A DNA stretch of 64,000 bases from Gammaproteobacteria bacterium (GTDB lineage: Bacteria > Pseudomonadota > Gammaproteobacteria > SZUA-140). The translations under genes and the position numbers were made by a program. The notes beneath the pieces were generated by a model. That model saw only the letters and a list, made by a program, of their open reading frames with translations, was not told the DNA's origin and made no database searches. This document shows positions 25,501 to 32,826 of the stretch, one piece after another (the first letter of the stretch is position 1; every line of letters begins with the position of its first letter). Location: the NCBI GenBank assembly GCA_015491865.1, contig WFVD01000004.1, forward strand, positions 81,294 through 145,293, given 5' to 3'.

Positions 25501-25749
25501 GCGATTGACGGTATCTGATGAGCGGTGAAAGTTGGCAATAGAGCTCACCGCTTCCTGATGCCTCCCTACTTCATTCTCAATTGCTGAAAAATAAGATGTG
25601 GCAACTGACTCAAAGCGCGCCTGAAGCCTCTGCTGTTCCCAGTCGAGCACCCAGAAAAAAAGGGTAAATGAACAGAGAACACCGGCAATAAAGATGTATG
25701 CTAATACCTTCCCGTGGGATTTTGTTTTCATACGCTTATCTATTGCCAC
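22564..25749 (-). CDS. Membrane sensor CHASE-PAS-PAS-GGDEF-EAL protein
   Basis: This is a 1061-residue c-di-GMP turnover protein. A first membrane helix (about 15-35) and a second (about 335-355) flank a periplasmic CHASE sensor (for example ALEWVPRVLHAERHEYE, GFDLASDE). Two PAS domains follow (about 385-500 and 510-630), each with its C-terminal PAC segment (YIGCARDVTKRRR; FISSGKDITERM). The GGDEF domain is intact (ARFGGDEFALLL), as is the EAL domain (AEALIRWHHP, DDFGTGYSSLSYLKRFP, EGVEEQGQ). Either activity may dominate. The start is probably the GTG at 25749, with GGGAG upstream. It is preceded by the GspE-like gene on the same strand. Confidence 0.92.
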   Translation of the reverse strand: MAIDKRMKTKSHGKVLAYIFIAGVLCSFTLFFWVLDWEQQRLQARFESVATSYFSAIENEVGRHQEAVSSIANFHRSSDTVNRAAFAAFVRAVLLEHTDTRALEWVPRVLHAERHEYEAQAHRAGYDHFRFTENSVSGELVTAQDRAEYFPVYFVEPYEGNERVLGFDLASDEVMREVLEEARDSGEIVVSKRITQQRMEGEPYVYTLLQPVYHGDVVPQTVAARRKLLEGYAIGVFRLADFIDEALQDSSHTTLDVWVYDQVGPDERTLLYFRRGRTVEEGVLPTGDNRAGETSGMELELELELNHHGQQWGLLFRPSSEFIATMPFWRSWLILSAGILVTLLVMLILYREQRYTRMLVRNAHILSQEKDESEQRYSLLFDSNNDALFVVKISAEHGPGKFIDVNQAMCQRLGYSKDELLEMTPMDINLPGMEDELQRCVQYVLQHKSRLFETVHVTRSGEKIPVEINIRRLDGRDGLLYIGCARDVTKRRRVHEEAIEAKEWEMAKLSSALEQTADSIMITDRHGVIEYVNPAFEAITGFSKEEACGNSPSIIKSGRNDKKEYERLWLGILRGEVYRNVLINRKKDGSLYYEEKTISPLKDSNGKITHFISSGKDITERMQSEERLHHLAYHDILTDLPNRVLLIERINNAIKQARGAEQRCAVMFIDLDRFKNINDTLGHGVGDLLLQKVPARLLSCVRDRDTVARFGGDEFALLLEKVPNSEAVAKVAEKLIEVLSQPYEIHNQKLYLSASIGISISPDDSTDANTLIKNADTAMYRAKDTGRNNYQFYSTDMGARAFERLSLETSLRYAQERNEFELFYQPQVSMESGRIIGAEALIRWHHPDLGLVAPDKFIPLLEDTGLIIDVGAWILNAACKQGRAIIELTGAPFRIAVNLSGKQFRDEVLIDVIHQAIDEHQFPPSLLDIEITETVLMQNDKVSLANISLLKELGVQLSIDDFGTGYSSLSYLKRFPVDMIKIDRSFIRDVTSDSEDAAIVTAVIAMAHSLKLEVVAEGVEEQGQVDFLSYYACDYLQGYLFSQPLPADEFHALLMSEEDNA

Positions 25750-25857
25750 CTTTGCCCACTCCCTGTTTCAGTACCGTAATAATGAGCCTGGTAGAGTCAA
25801 TGATCACGAACCCCTGTTTTCAATATATTATTGCCCCCTTCACCTTAAAACAAGCAC

Positions 25858-27600
25858 TCAATATACATCGAATGACAACGCCTCCTCAGGCGAGACTTTA
25901 CCAGCCTTTACCAACCGAATCAGATCGTCACACAACGGTACCATCCCACGCTGTAGCGCCGTCTCAAGAAGTAGCGGCCGATCAGCCCTTATATTGATCA
26001 ACCCCGCAATTACCTCATTCACGATCAACACTTCACTGACTAACGTACGTCCCTGAAAACCACTCTGGTTACAGCGGTCACAGCCAGCTCCAGACTGTAG
26101 ACAATCGTTGTCTGAAAGCCCCATCAACGCTTTCGTAGCAGCATCGACAGAGACCGGTCTGACACAGTGATGGCAGTTCAGTCTCACCAGGCGCTGCGCT
26201 AAAATTCCCCGCAGCGTTGCGGCCAGCAGGTAGGGCTTAACCCCCATATCAATTAAGCGTAGCACGGTACTCACACAGTCATGCGTGTGCAGTGTGCTCA
26301 ACACAAAGTGGCCTGTTAACGCGGCCTTGTTGGCGATCTCAGCCGTCTCACTATCACGAATCTCACCCACCATAATCACATCAGGATCATGGCGTAACAC
26401 ACTCCTTAATACCCGTGCAAAGTCGACCTCACGCGAAGCTGTCACCTGAATTTGCTCGATGCCGGTCATCTCATATTCCACCGGGTCTTCAATCGTGATG
26501 ATATGCGCCTGCTCTTTCTTAATCTCATTCAGCAGCGCATATAATGTAGTGGTTTTACCGGAACCGGTTGGCCCTACCACCAGCAGTAAACCGCTACTTT
26601 TTGTTAGCAATGCTGCGATCTTTTCCTGGCCTGAACTGGCCAGTCCCAGCCGAGAAAAAGGCTTAACACCTCTCTCTTTATCCAGAATTCGAATCACCAC
26701 GCTCTCACCATCGATAGTGGGAATCACTGAGATACGCAGATCGATATGATGCTTGCCACGCATCAGCCTGATGTGACCATCCTGCGGCTGGTAGCGCTCA
26801 GCGATATCCATCGCGGCCAGCACCTTGATACGACTGACCAAAGGGCAGAGCAACGATTTATCCATTGCACGCGCTAGCTGCAGCTGCCCGTCGACACGGT
26901 AATAGACCTTAATCCCCCTCTTGCCAGGGCGTATATTGATATCTGAGGCGCCGCGTACAACACCTTGCAGCACAATCGCACTCAGCAAACGCACAAGCGG
27001 CCGCTTTTTTGCCTGGGCCTCGACCACATTCATCGCTTCCGCCTGCCTGCCATGATAGGTAAGAGGCCCAAGGCGCTTATCCTTCATCGCCTCATGCTCA
27101 TCAAAACGGCTGTAATATTTGCTCTGCGCAAGGGCAATATCGCGCAACGGAGCAATCACCGCTTCAGGCTTCAGATTAATGGCAAAGGTCAGGGCCTCAA
27201 GGCTACTCAGATCCAGCGGGTTCTCCATCGCCACCACCAGACGCCTGCCCAGCACCACCAGCGGCATAATGTTATAACGGAGGGCCACTTCAGCCGGAAT
27301 ATGCTGCAGCACCTCCCGCACGATCTCGAAGTCATCAAGCCGAACATACGGAATGCCAAATTTCATCGCCAACGCCTGATAAACCTGCTCCTGTGAAACC
27401 AGGCCCTGATCCACCAGCATCACACCCAGACGTTTCTGAACCCCTTTTCTCTGCTGCTGCAGCAGCTCATCCAGCTGCTGGTGACTAATCAGGCGTTGAT
27501 TGTTGACAAGAATTTCGCCCAACTGACAATTCAACATGGGTGCCTGTAATGAGAGCGCCGTGCGCAACTCATCCTGACTCCTGATCACTTCGCCCTGCAT
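25858..27600 (-). CDS. GspE/PilB-type secretion ATPase with MshEN-like N-terminus
   Basis: This hexameric-ATPase family protein powers type II secretion or type IV pilus assembly. Two MshEN-type segments lie at the N-terminus (LGEILVNNQRLISHQQL... and RLGVMLVDQGLVSQEQV...), the fold that binds c-di-GMP in MshE. The catalytic core has Walker A GPTGSGKTTT, an Asp box (ITIEDPVEYE), Walker B VIMVGEIRD and a His box (STLHTHD). A tetracysteine zinc motif (CHHC...CDRC) follows. I use ATG 27600 with GGGAGAG upstream rather than the TTG in the track. No pilC, pilM or gsp genes are adjacent, so the system it serves is not evident. Confidence 0.88.
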   Translation of the reverse strand: MQGEVIRSQDELRTALSLQAPMLNCQLGEILVNNQRLISHQQLDELLQQQRKGVQKRLGVMLVDQGLVSQEQVYQALAMKFGIPYVRLDDFEIVREVLQHIPAEVALRYNIMPLVVLGRRLVVAMENPLDLSSLEALTFAINLKPEAVIAPLRDIALAQSKYYSRFDEHEAMKDKRLGPLTYHGRQAEAMNVVEAQAKKRPLVRLLSAIVLQGVVRGASDINIRPGKRGIKVYYRVDGQLQLARAMDKSLLCPLVSRIKVLAAMDIAERYQPQDGHIRLMRGKHHIDLRISVIPTIDGESVVIRILDKERGVKPFSRLGLASSGQEKIAALLTKSSGLLLVVGPTGSGKTTTLYALLNEIKKEQAHIITIEDPVEYEMTGIEQIQVTASREVDFARVLRSVLRHDPDVIMVGEIRDSETAEIANKAALTGHFVLSTLHTHDCVSTVLRLIDMGVKPYLLAATLRGILAQRLVRLNCHHCVRPVSVDAATKALMGLSDNDCLQSGAGCDRCNQSGFQGRTLVSEVLIVNEVIAGLINIRADRPLLLETALQRGMVPLCDDLIRLVKAGKVSPEEALSFDVY

Positions 27601-27922
27601 GTCGTCTCTCCCTGCCTTATCTGCCAAGGCCTGTCATTAAACCCAGGTGTTAATCCATTAACATCCCATGATCAGATTAGCACTATTCCCTCACCAGCCG
27701 ACCTGTAACAAATTCCAGCCGCCACTATTTGCCACCTTGCCTTCTTTACGCACAAAGTCAAAACATTGACGAGATAAGAATATACCCGTCTCACAAAGCT
27801 AAACTTATGTATCATAAAGATGTTTTGGTGGTATTCGCTCTCTAAATGGGGCAGCAATGCAAACTGGCACACTCCATGCATATTGCCTGGGACGAGCTGG
27901 CACTAACGAGGAGGTTCGAACA
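27601..27922. other. Divergent intergenic region between the GspE-like gene and the diguanylate cyclase
   Basis: About 320 bases separate these divergently transcribed genes. The plus-strand side contains the sigma-54 promoter of the cyclase. A 69-codon minus-strand ORF in the track shows no family features. I see no other gene and no clear sigma-70 promoter for the GspE-like gene. Confidence 0.6.
27865..27880 (+). promoter_or_regulatory. Near-consensus sigma-54 promoter of the diguanylate cyclase gene
   Basis: The site reads TGGCAC-ACTCC-ATGCA. It has a perfect -24 element and one mismatch in the -12 element, with GG and GC ten bases apart. Transcription would start near 27891, about 32 bases before the ATG at 27923 and ahead of the GAGGAGG ribosome-binding site. 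This also rules out the ORF-track start at 27857. Confidence 0.78.
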
Positions 27923-28855
27923 ATGCCCACCCCGCAGAGACAACAGAACGACAAGGACATGGTCTACGAACTAGGTAACCTGGCATTGATGTCAGACGCC
28001 CTGGAGAGTGAGTCGGGACAGGGCGGTTTGAATAGAGCCTTGCAGATCATCAGTGTTCTACAGACTACACTCGACAGCGATGCCCTGATTGAGATCTTCT
28101 CGCAGGAGATCAGCGTGATGATTCCCCATCACAGCATCCTCTATGAACACCCGGCACAAGGCATTCGACGTGAAGTTGGAACAGCAGCCAAACACTCCTG
28201 CTCATACCAGCTCTCGGCTGCGGGACAATCGCTGGGACAGTTGACAATCACACGCAAAAAGAAATTTGATCACCAGGAGACGATGCTGTTTGAACACCTG
28301 CTCTGTAGCCTGGTCTACCCACTGCGGAATGCACTGCTATATAAAGGCGCCCTGACAGCAGCGTTGCGTGATCCACTTACCGGCGCCAACAACCGTGCAG
28401 CGATGAATGCCGCTATCATCCGTGAAATAGAACTGGCACGCCGCCACAACACAACCCTGTCACTCATTGCACTTGATATTGATCTCTTCAAACAGATCAA
28501 CGATGAGTATGGCCACACTGCGGGGGACTACATTCTGAAAAGCGTGGTTGAACGCATCTCAGACTGCATACGTAGCTCAGATATGCTGTTCCGTTATGGC
28601 GGTGAAGAGTTCACCATCTTGCTCAGCAATACCGATAAAGCGGGTGCGATGTTACTGGCAGAACGGATTCGCAGAACAATTTATACCAGTCATTACCAGT
28701 ATGGAGATGTGTTAATTCCAACCTCTGCCAGCCTCGGTGTCGCCTGCATCAGAGGTAATGATGACGCCACTACACTCTTTGAAAGAGCTGATATGGCGAT
28801 GTACGATGCGAAAAACGCAGGAAGAAACTGCGTTAAATTTGCACAGGCAAATTAA
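27923..28855 (+). CDS. Diguanylate cyclase (GAF-like sensor plus GGDEF)
   Basis: The enzyme makes c-di-GMP from two GTP. Residues up to about 140 form a helical, GAF-like sensory region (LQTTLDSDALIEIFSQEISVMI). The C-terminal half is a GGDEF domain with RYGGEEFTILL, the metal-binding DIDLFKQINDEYGH, and MAMYDAKNAGRNCV at the end. The start ATG 27923 has GAGGAGG eight bases upstream. No membrane segment or EAL domain is present. An allosteric RxxD inhibitory site is not evident. Expression is likely RpoN-dependent, tying it to motility or pilus control. Confidence 0.93.
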   Translation: MPTPQRQQNDKDMVYELGNLALMSDALESESGQGGLNRALQIISVLQTTLDSDALIEIFSQEISVMIPHHSILYEHPAQGIRREVGTAAKHSCSYQLSAAGQSLGQLTITRKKKFDHQETMLFEHLLCSLVYPLRNALLYKGALTAALRDPLTGANNRAAMNAAIIREIELARRHNTTLSLIALDIDLFKQINDEYGHTAGDYILKSVVERISDCIRSSDMLFRYGGEEFTILLSNTDKAGAMLLAERIRRTIYTSHYQYGDVLIPTSASLGVACIRGNDDATTLFERADMAMYDAKNAGRNCVKFAQAN

Positions 28856-28943
28856 AAAAACACTCTATATATTTCACGCGGAGAACCACCAGTCATCCAG
28901 AAAAAGACCCAGAAACAATGCCGGATAAATCCTGCATGGCGGC

Positions 28944-29099
28944 TCATACATAGGTAGGCGCTGGCCTCTGCTTTTTCAGCGTTCTAAGCAACCAGCCCAG
29001 CAACAAAATAATAATTGGGCCACCCAGAACCTGAAACTGTGAAATAATAGCACCCGACTGAAAAACAGATCGGACAACAAAAATGATTTTAATACTCAC
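28944..29099 (-). CDS. Possible 51-residue single-helix membrane protein, unrecognised
   Basis: On the minus strand between the cyclase and the DAHP synthase genes lies an ORF of 51 codons from a GTG. It overlaps the first 17 bases of aroG antisense. It has a hydrophobic stretch (VLGGPIIILLLGWLL) followed by a basic RTLKKQR tail, a plausible positive-inside membrane protein. There is no clear ribosome-binding site and I recognise no family. It could be a decayed gene or chance. Confidence 0.3.
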   Translation of the reverse strand: MSIKIIFVVRSVFQSGAIISQFQVLGGPIIILLLGWLLRTLKKQRPAPTYV

Positions 29100-30198
29100 C
29101 CCAGATACCGACCAGCAAAGCAGCCACTACCTCCGCCTGATGGATCATCTCAACAATCTACCATCTATCGAGCACCGCATACATCAGGAGAAAGGGACTC
29201 AACAGACACTCACCGAGATCTACCTGATCGGCGACACACATACCCTTAATTTAGATGAGATGAGTTCACTGCCCTGCGTTGAACGTGCGGTCCGTATCTC
29301 AGAAGAGTACCGTGTCCTGGGGCGACACAAAGACGATACGCGCCCCACCTCGTTTGAGTACAACGGTATCACCTTTGGGCAGAATAACCTGAACATCTTT
29401 GCGGGGCTTTGTGCAGTCAATACGCCAGAGCATGTTGAGGCGATGATGAAAGTATTACAGGAAAACGGCCAGCAATGTACTCGCATGGGGGCCTATAAGC
29501 CACGCACGAACCCCTATTCGTTTCAGGGTTTCGGTAAAGAGTGCCTGCCGTATGTTTTCGAACTTGCCGGTCAATATGATATCAAAGTTGTTGCCATGGA
29601 GATCACCCATGAGAGCCATATCGATGAGATCAATGAAGCGCTGGAACAGACAGGCAATCCAACGGGTGTGATGTTACAGATTGGCACCCGTAACACCCAG
29701 AACTTTGAGCTATTGAAAATTGTCGGCCGCCAGCAACGCCACCCGGTGTTATTGAAACGCGGCTTTGGCATCACGCTGGAAGAGTCACTCAACGCCGCTG
29801 AATACCTCGCAAGCGAAGGGAATAGCAAAGTGATCTTTGGGCTGCGCGGCATGAAAACCAACATGGGTGACCCGCATCGTAACTTTGTCGATTTCGCTCA
29901 TGTGCCCGTGGTAAAACGACTCACCCGCATGCCGGTCTGTATCGATCCCTCCCATTCGGTCGGCTCACGCGATCTTGCGCCAGACAATATTCTCGATGTG
30001 ATGCATGTCACCGCGCAGGGCATCATCGCTGGAGCCAATATGGTGCTGGTCGATTTTCACCCGGAACCGAAAGTCGCACTGGTCGATGGGCCGCAGGCAC
30101 TCACCCTGAAAGAGCTACCCTATTTTCTTGAAGATATACGCATCGCGCGCGACGCCTATGAACAGCGCGTTGCACTTGCTAAAAAGCACTTTAACTAG
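29083..30198 (+). CDS. Divergent 3-deoxy-7-phosphoheptulonate (DAHP) synthase, type I-beta-like
   Basis: DAHP synthase condenses phosphoenolpyruvate with erythrose 4-phosphate, the first step of the shikimate pathway. The 371 residues comprise an N-terminal ferredoxin-like domain of about 90 residues and a TIM barrel. Family motifs are GAYKPRTNPYSFQGFG, QIGTRNTQNFELL, VLLKRGF and DPSHSVGSRDL. Several conserved positions differ: AGPCSVE is AGLCAVN, ERGIRT is LRGMKT and IEVHP is VDFHP. The Cys, His and Asp metal ligands remain, but the usual Glu before VHP appears as Asp. It may still be functional or have a shifted role. It is monocistronic here. Confidence 0.85.
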   Translation: MILILTPDTDQQSSHYLRLMDHLNNLPSIEHRIHQEKGTQQTLTEIYLIGDTHTLNLDEMSSLPCVERAVRISEEYRVLGRHKDDTRPTSFEYNGITFGQNNLNIFAGLCAVNTPEHVEAMMKVLQENGQQCTRMGAYKPRTNPYSFQGFGKECLPYVFELAGQYDIKVVAMEITHESHIDEINEALEQTGNPTGVMLQIGTRNTQNFELLKIVGRQQRHPVLLKRGFGITLEESLNAAEYLASEGNSKVIFGLRGMKTNMGDPHRNFVDFAHVPVVKRLTRMPVCIDPSHSVGSRDLAPDNILDVMHVTAQGIIAGANMVLVDFHPEPKVALVDGPQALTLKELPYFLEDIRIARDAYEQRVALAKKHFN

Positions 30199-30215
30199 TG
30201 GATCATCTTAATCAC

Positions 30216-30259
30216 GCAGGCCAGATAGCAGTAGCGATACTATCTGAATCGTGACCTGC
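30216..30259. terminator. Inverted repeat between convergent aroG-like and def genes
   Basis: The sequence contains GCAGG, then CAGATAG, an 11-base loop, CTATCTG and CCTGC. The 7+7 inner stem is perfect and an outer 5+5 arm is separated by a small asymmetric bulge. It sits between two convergent stop codons, the usual place for a bidirectional terminator. There is no T run, so it may act only as an mRNA-stabilising hairpin. Confidence 0.4.
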
Positions 30260-30276
30260 ATGATGAGCGGTTATAG

Positions 30277-30813
30277 CTACGACCTGTTTTCTGCTTCTGC
30301 CACCTGCTCCAGCTCTTCTTCAAAACCAAATGCGCGCATATTGGTCATGCGCTGAGGGTAGAGAATACCATCCAGATGGTCACACTCATGCTGCACCACT
30401 CGCGCATGAAAACCACGAACCTTGCGTTCAACCTTCCCACCAAACTGATCAAGCCCGCTGTAACGAATATGGGTATAACGCAGCACCTCGCCTCGCAAGC
30501 CCGGCACACTCAAGCACCCTTCCCATCCCGCTTCCATCTGTTCATCTAACGGTTCGAGCACGGGGTTAATCAATACAGTGGTCGGTATAGACTCCTCACC
30601 AGGATAACGCGGGTTTGCAGCCAGCCCAAAAACCACTACCCGCTTGCTCACACCAATCTGGGGTGCCGCCAAACCTGCCCCCTCCTGTTTGGCCATGGTA
30701 TCGAGCAGATCATTCACCAGCATGCTTAATGTCCGTGTATTGAATTTAGTCACCGGCTCCGCGACCTGCAACAATTTAGGATCACCCATCCTGAGCACTT
30801 TTTTTACCGCCAT
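30277..30813 (-). CDS. def: Peptide deformylase
   Basis: The enzyme removes the formyl group from the N-terminal methionine of nascent proteins. All three family motifs are present: GAGLAAPQIG, EGCLSVPG (Cys metal ligand) and HECDHLDG (HExxH metal site). I use ATG 30813 (MAVKKVL) with GAGGTT at good spacing, giving 178 residues. The fmt gene, a common neighbour, is not adjacent, so this may be a second def copy. Confidence 0.95.
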   Translation of the reverse strand: MAVKKVLRMGDPKLLQVAEPVTKFNTRTLSMLVNDLLDTMAKQEGAGLAAPQIGVSKRVVVFGLAANPRYPGEESIPTTVLINPVLEPLDEQMEAGWEGCLSVPGLRGEVLRYTHIRYSGLDQFGGKVERKVRGFHARVVQHECDHLDGILYPQRMTNMRAFGFEEELEQVAEAENRS

Positions 30814-31029
30814 ACATAACCTCATATCTCAATCTACTATCCCGGCCTCGGTGTCATTAACAGCAGCCGTACACTTACCTCCAGGCTCGCTCGCATATTA
30901 TGCTGTTTACTGGCAGATATTGCCTCTGGATAATAGCACTCCAGGCGCTTTATCTAATGAGACCTTTACAGAACTCGGCCAATTCTGGCTGATAGCAGAA
31001 ATCCATTTACGTCATTTTAAAATCAGAGC

Positions 31030-31062
31030 TTGCCAATATAGTAACCATTGTTTACCATATTG
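31030..31062 (+). promoter_or_regulatory. Promoter and palindromic operator of the marR-like gene
   Basis: A 29-base imperfect palindrome (CAATATAGTAA, seven bases, TTACCATATTG) spans 31034-31062 and ends five bases before the MarR ATG. It overlaps a plausible sigma-70 promoter (TTGCCA at 31030, 17 bases, TACCAT at 31053). Transcription would then start almost at the ATG, giving a leaderless or very short-leader mRNA. MarR proteins commonly bind such palindromes over their own promoters, so autoregulation is likely. Confidence 0.65.
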
Positions 31063-31066
31063 ACAA

Positions 31067-31510
31067 ATGAAGCCATTCCAGCCCACACCCCGTCTTGTTC
31101 TACTGCTCTTTCGCGCCTTTGAAGTGTCGCTGCTACAGCAGCTTCACCATAACGGTATCAACGATGTTACCCCTTCGCATCTCAATGTATTGCGCCACCT
31201 CGATAACAGAGGGATGAAAATCAGCCTGCTAGCCCAGGATGCTGCACTTAGCAAACAGCTGGTTGGGCGCATTGTGAAAGAGCTTGTCGAGAAAGGGTAC
31301 CTGAAGATCTCACCGGACACCTCTGATGGCCGCGCTAAATTTGTCTGTTACACCGAGAAAGGGAGATCATTAATTAAAGCCGCGACCAGGGTTGTTACTG
31401 AAATAGAGCATGGATATGAAAAACAGCTGGGCAGCAGTGAATACCAGCGTTTCAGAAAACAGCTATCCCAACTCACCACTGCACATCAGAAGGAAACAGT
31501 CATCACATGA
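31067..31510 (+). CDS. MarR-family transcriptional regulator
   Basis: This 147-residue dimeric winged-helix regulator has a recognition region (MKISLLAQDAALSKQLVGRIVKELVEKGYL) and wing (PDTSDGRAKFVCYTEKG) typical of MarR. Its ligand is unknown. The gene sits directly after a palindrome overlapping its own promoter and forms an ATGA-overlapping operon with the DUF4336 gene, which is probably part of its regulon. Confidence 0.9.
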   Translation: MKPFQPTPRLVLLLFRAFEVSLLQQLHHNGINDVTPSHLNVLRHLDNRGMKISLLAQDAALSKQLVGRIVKELVEKGYLKISPDTSDGRAKFVCYTEKGRSLIKAATRVVTEIEHGYEKQLGSSEYQRFRKQLSQLTTAHQKETVIT

Positions 31511-32169
31511 ACGATAACGGCCTGAAACAGATTGGGGAAAATATCTGGGTAATTGAACAACCCTCAAACTTTCTGGGTGTCGCATTCGGCCTGCGAATGA
31601 CCATTATACGTAACGAACAACAGCAGCTGACATTACACTCGGTGACCCCATACAATGAAGAGAGAGATATCGAAATCCAGGTGCCAGGGAGGATCACGCA
31701 ATTTATTGTACCCAATCTGGAACACACCCGCTTTATCTCACAGTGGCAGCAACGCTATCCCGACGCACAGACCTTTTCACCACCCTCATCAACAATTCAG
31801 CACAGCATCGATCTAACAGCATTCAAGAGTAACACCCTTTCATCCATTCCGATTAAGGGCATCCCTCGCCTGCGGGAGTTTGCCTTCTTCCACAGTGAGA
31901 GCAAAACGCTGCTTCTAACCGATCTTGCCTTCAATTTAAACAGTGACATCTCATTATGGGGAAAGTGTTTTCTGAAGATGAATGGTGCTTACAACCAGTT
32001 CACTTCAAGCCGGATTTTAAAATCACTGATAAAAGATAGAAGTGCTTTCAGCTCATCAATAGAGCAGATCATGCAGTGGGAGTTTGAACAGATCGTGATG
32101 GCCCACGGCACACCGATTACAGAAAACGCCAGAGAGCGGTTTACCCACTCCTTCCGGTGGGCACGATAA
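31507..32169 (+). CDS. DUF4336 protein
   Basis: The sequence follows the DUF4336 pattern: an opening ENIWVIEQP, RMTIIRNEQQQLTLHSVTPY, FIVPNLEHTRFISQWQQRYP, a mid-region EFAFFHSESKTLLLTDLAFN, and a C-terminal IVMAHGTPI. The family is related to the metallo-beta-lactamase fold but lacks the full HxHxDH metal motif. No enzymatic activity is established to my knowledge. It is translationally coupled to the MarR gene (ATGA overlap). Confidence 0.8.
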   Translation: MNDNGLKQIGENIWVIEQPSNFLGVAFGLRMTIIRNEQQQLTLHSVTPYNEERDIEIQVPGRITQFIVPNLEHTRFISQWQQRYPDAQTFSPPSSTIQHSIDLTAFKSNTLSSIPIKGIPRLREFAFFHSESKTLLLTDLAFNLNSDISLWGKCFLKMNGAYNQFTSSRILKSLIKDRSAFSSSIEQIMQWEFEQIVMAHGTPITENARERFTHSFRWAR

Positions 32170-32176
32170 GCGACCG

Positions 32177-32578
32177 TCAGTATCCGTCGGCAATGTACGC
32201 TATCGCCCCTTTCGCTACTTCACGCCACGCCTGTTCAAGCGCCGCATCAAATTCAGGATCATGCTCAGCCAACGCTATCACCAGGCTATCGATCCAGAAC
32301 TGATAGTAATCTGGTTTAATCGCTAAACCATCACGATTATGGGATTCTCGAATCCGTTTAATGGCATTCCTCGCGATCTTATTACCCTGCGGGAAGAGAA
32401 TCACCATATTGACCGCCTGTGATAGAAGCTCCTGCTGCTTAACAATATCGGTTGCAGCAAGCTTGCGGGCGACAACGGGGTTGCTCTGCATAAAGAGCGC
32501 ATAAAACCGACTCAGAAAATTTCGTTTAGAAATTGCGCGCCCGTAGCTCAGCCGTACCTTTGAAATCTCTTCTTTCAT
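32177..32578 (-). CDS. Single-domain globin
   Basis: This 133-residue protein matches the bacterial globin type with VRLSYGRAISKRNFLSRFYALFM, SNPVVARKLAATDIVKQQELL, and a likely proximal His in RIRESHNRDGLAI followed by YYQFWIDSLVIALAEHDPEF. It may bind haem and sense or detoxify O2 or NO. No output domain is attached. The start is ATG 32578 with GAGGGTGG upstream. The ORF-track start adds 33 non-family residues. Confidence 0.8.
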   Translation of the reverse strand: MKEEISKVRLSYGRAISKRNFLSRFYALFMQSNPVVARKLAATDIVKQQELLSQAVNMVILFPQGNKIARNAIKRIRESHNRDGLAIKPDYYQFWIDSLVIALAEHDPEFDAALEQAWREVAKGAIAYIADGY

Positions 32579-32826
32579 TTCCACCCTCAATGTATTCGTC
32601 ACACGCGGCGAGCAAATATAAGAGTACGGACATAGCATCTGTACGCTCAGCAATAAAAACTGAGAATCAATCAGCAATATGGGAATTCCCTGGACGTGCT
32701 TCAGAAATCACCCGAGAGAAGAGACATCTATCGATCAATCGACGGCATCACTTCCGCTCTCCCCCTTATGTTGCCATTCACTTTCTGTTATTGTTTGCTG
32801 AATCCAGACCTGAAAATCACTGTTTT

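Noticed and set aside
27672-27881. 69-codon minus-strand ORF before the diguanylate cyclase
   Set aside because: It covers the sigma-54 promoter and has no ribosome-binding site or family features.
30644-31063. 139-codon plus-strand ORF running from def into the marR upstream region
   Set aside because: Half of it is antisense to peptide deformylase and it ends inside the MarR operator. No motif or ribosome-binding site supports it.
32533-32826. 98-codon N-terminal extension of CsiV in the ORF track
   Set aside because: A clean signal peptide begins at 32827, and the upstream codons overlap the divergent globin start and are not family-like.
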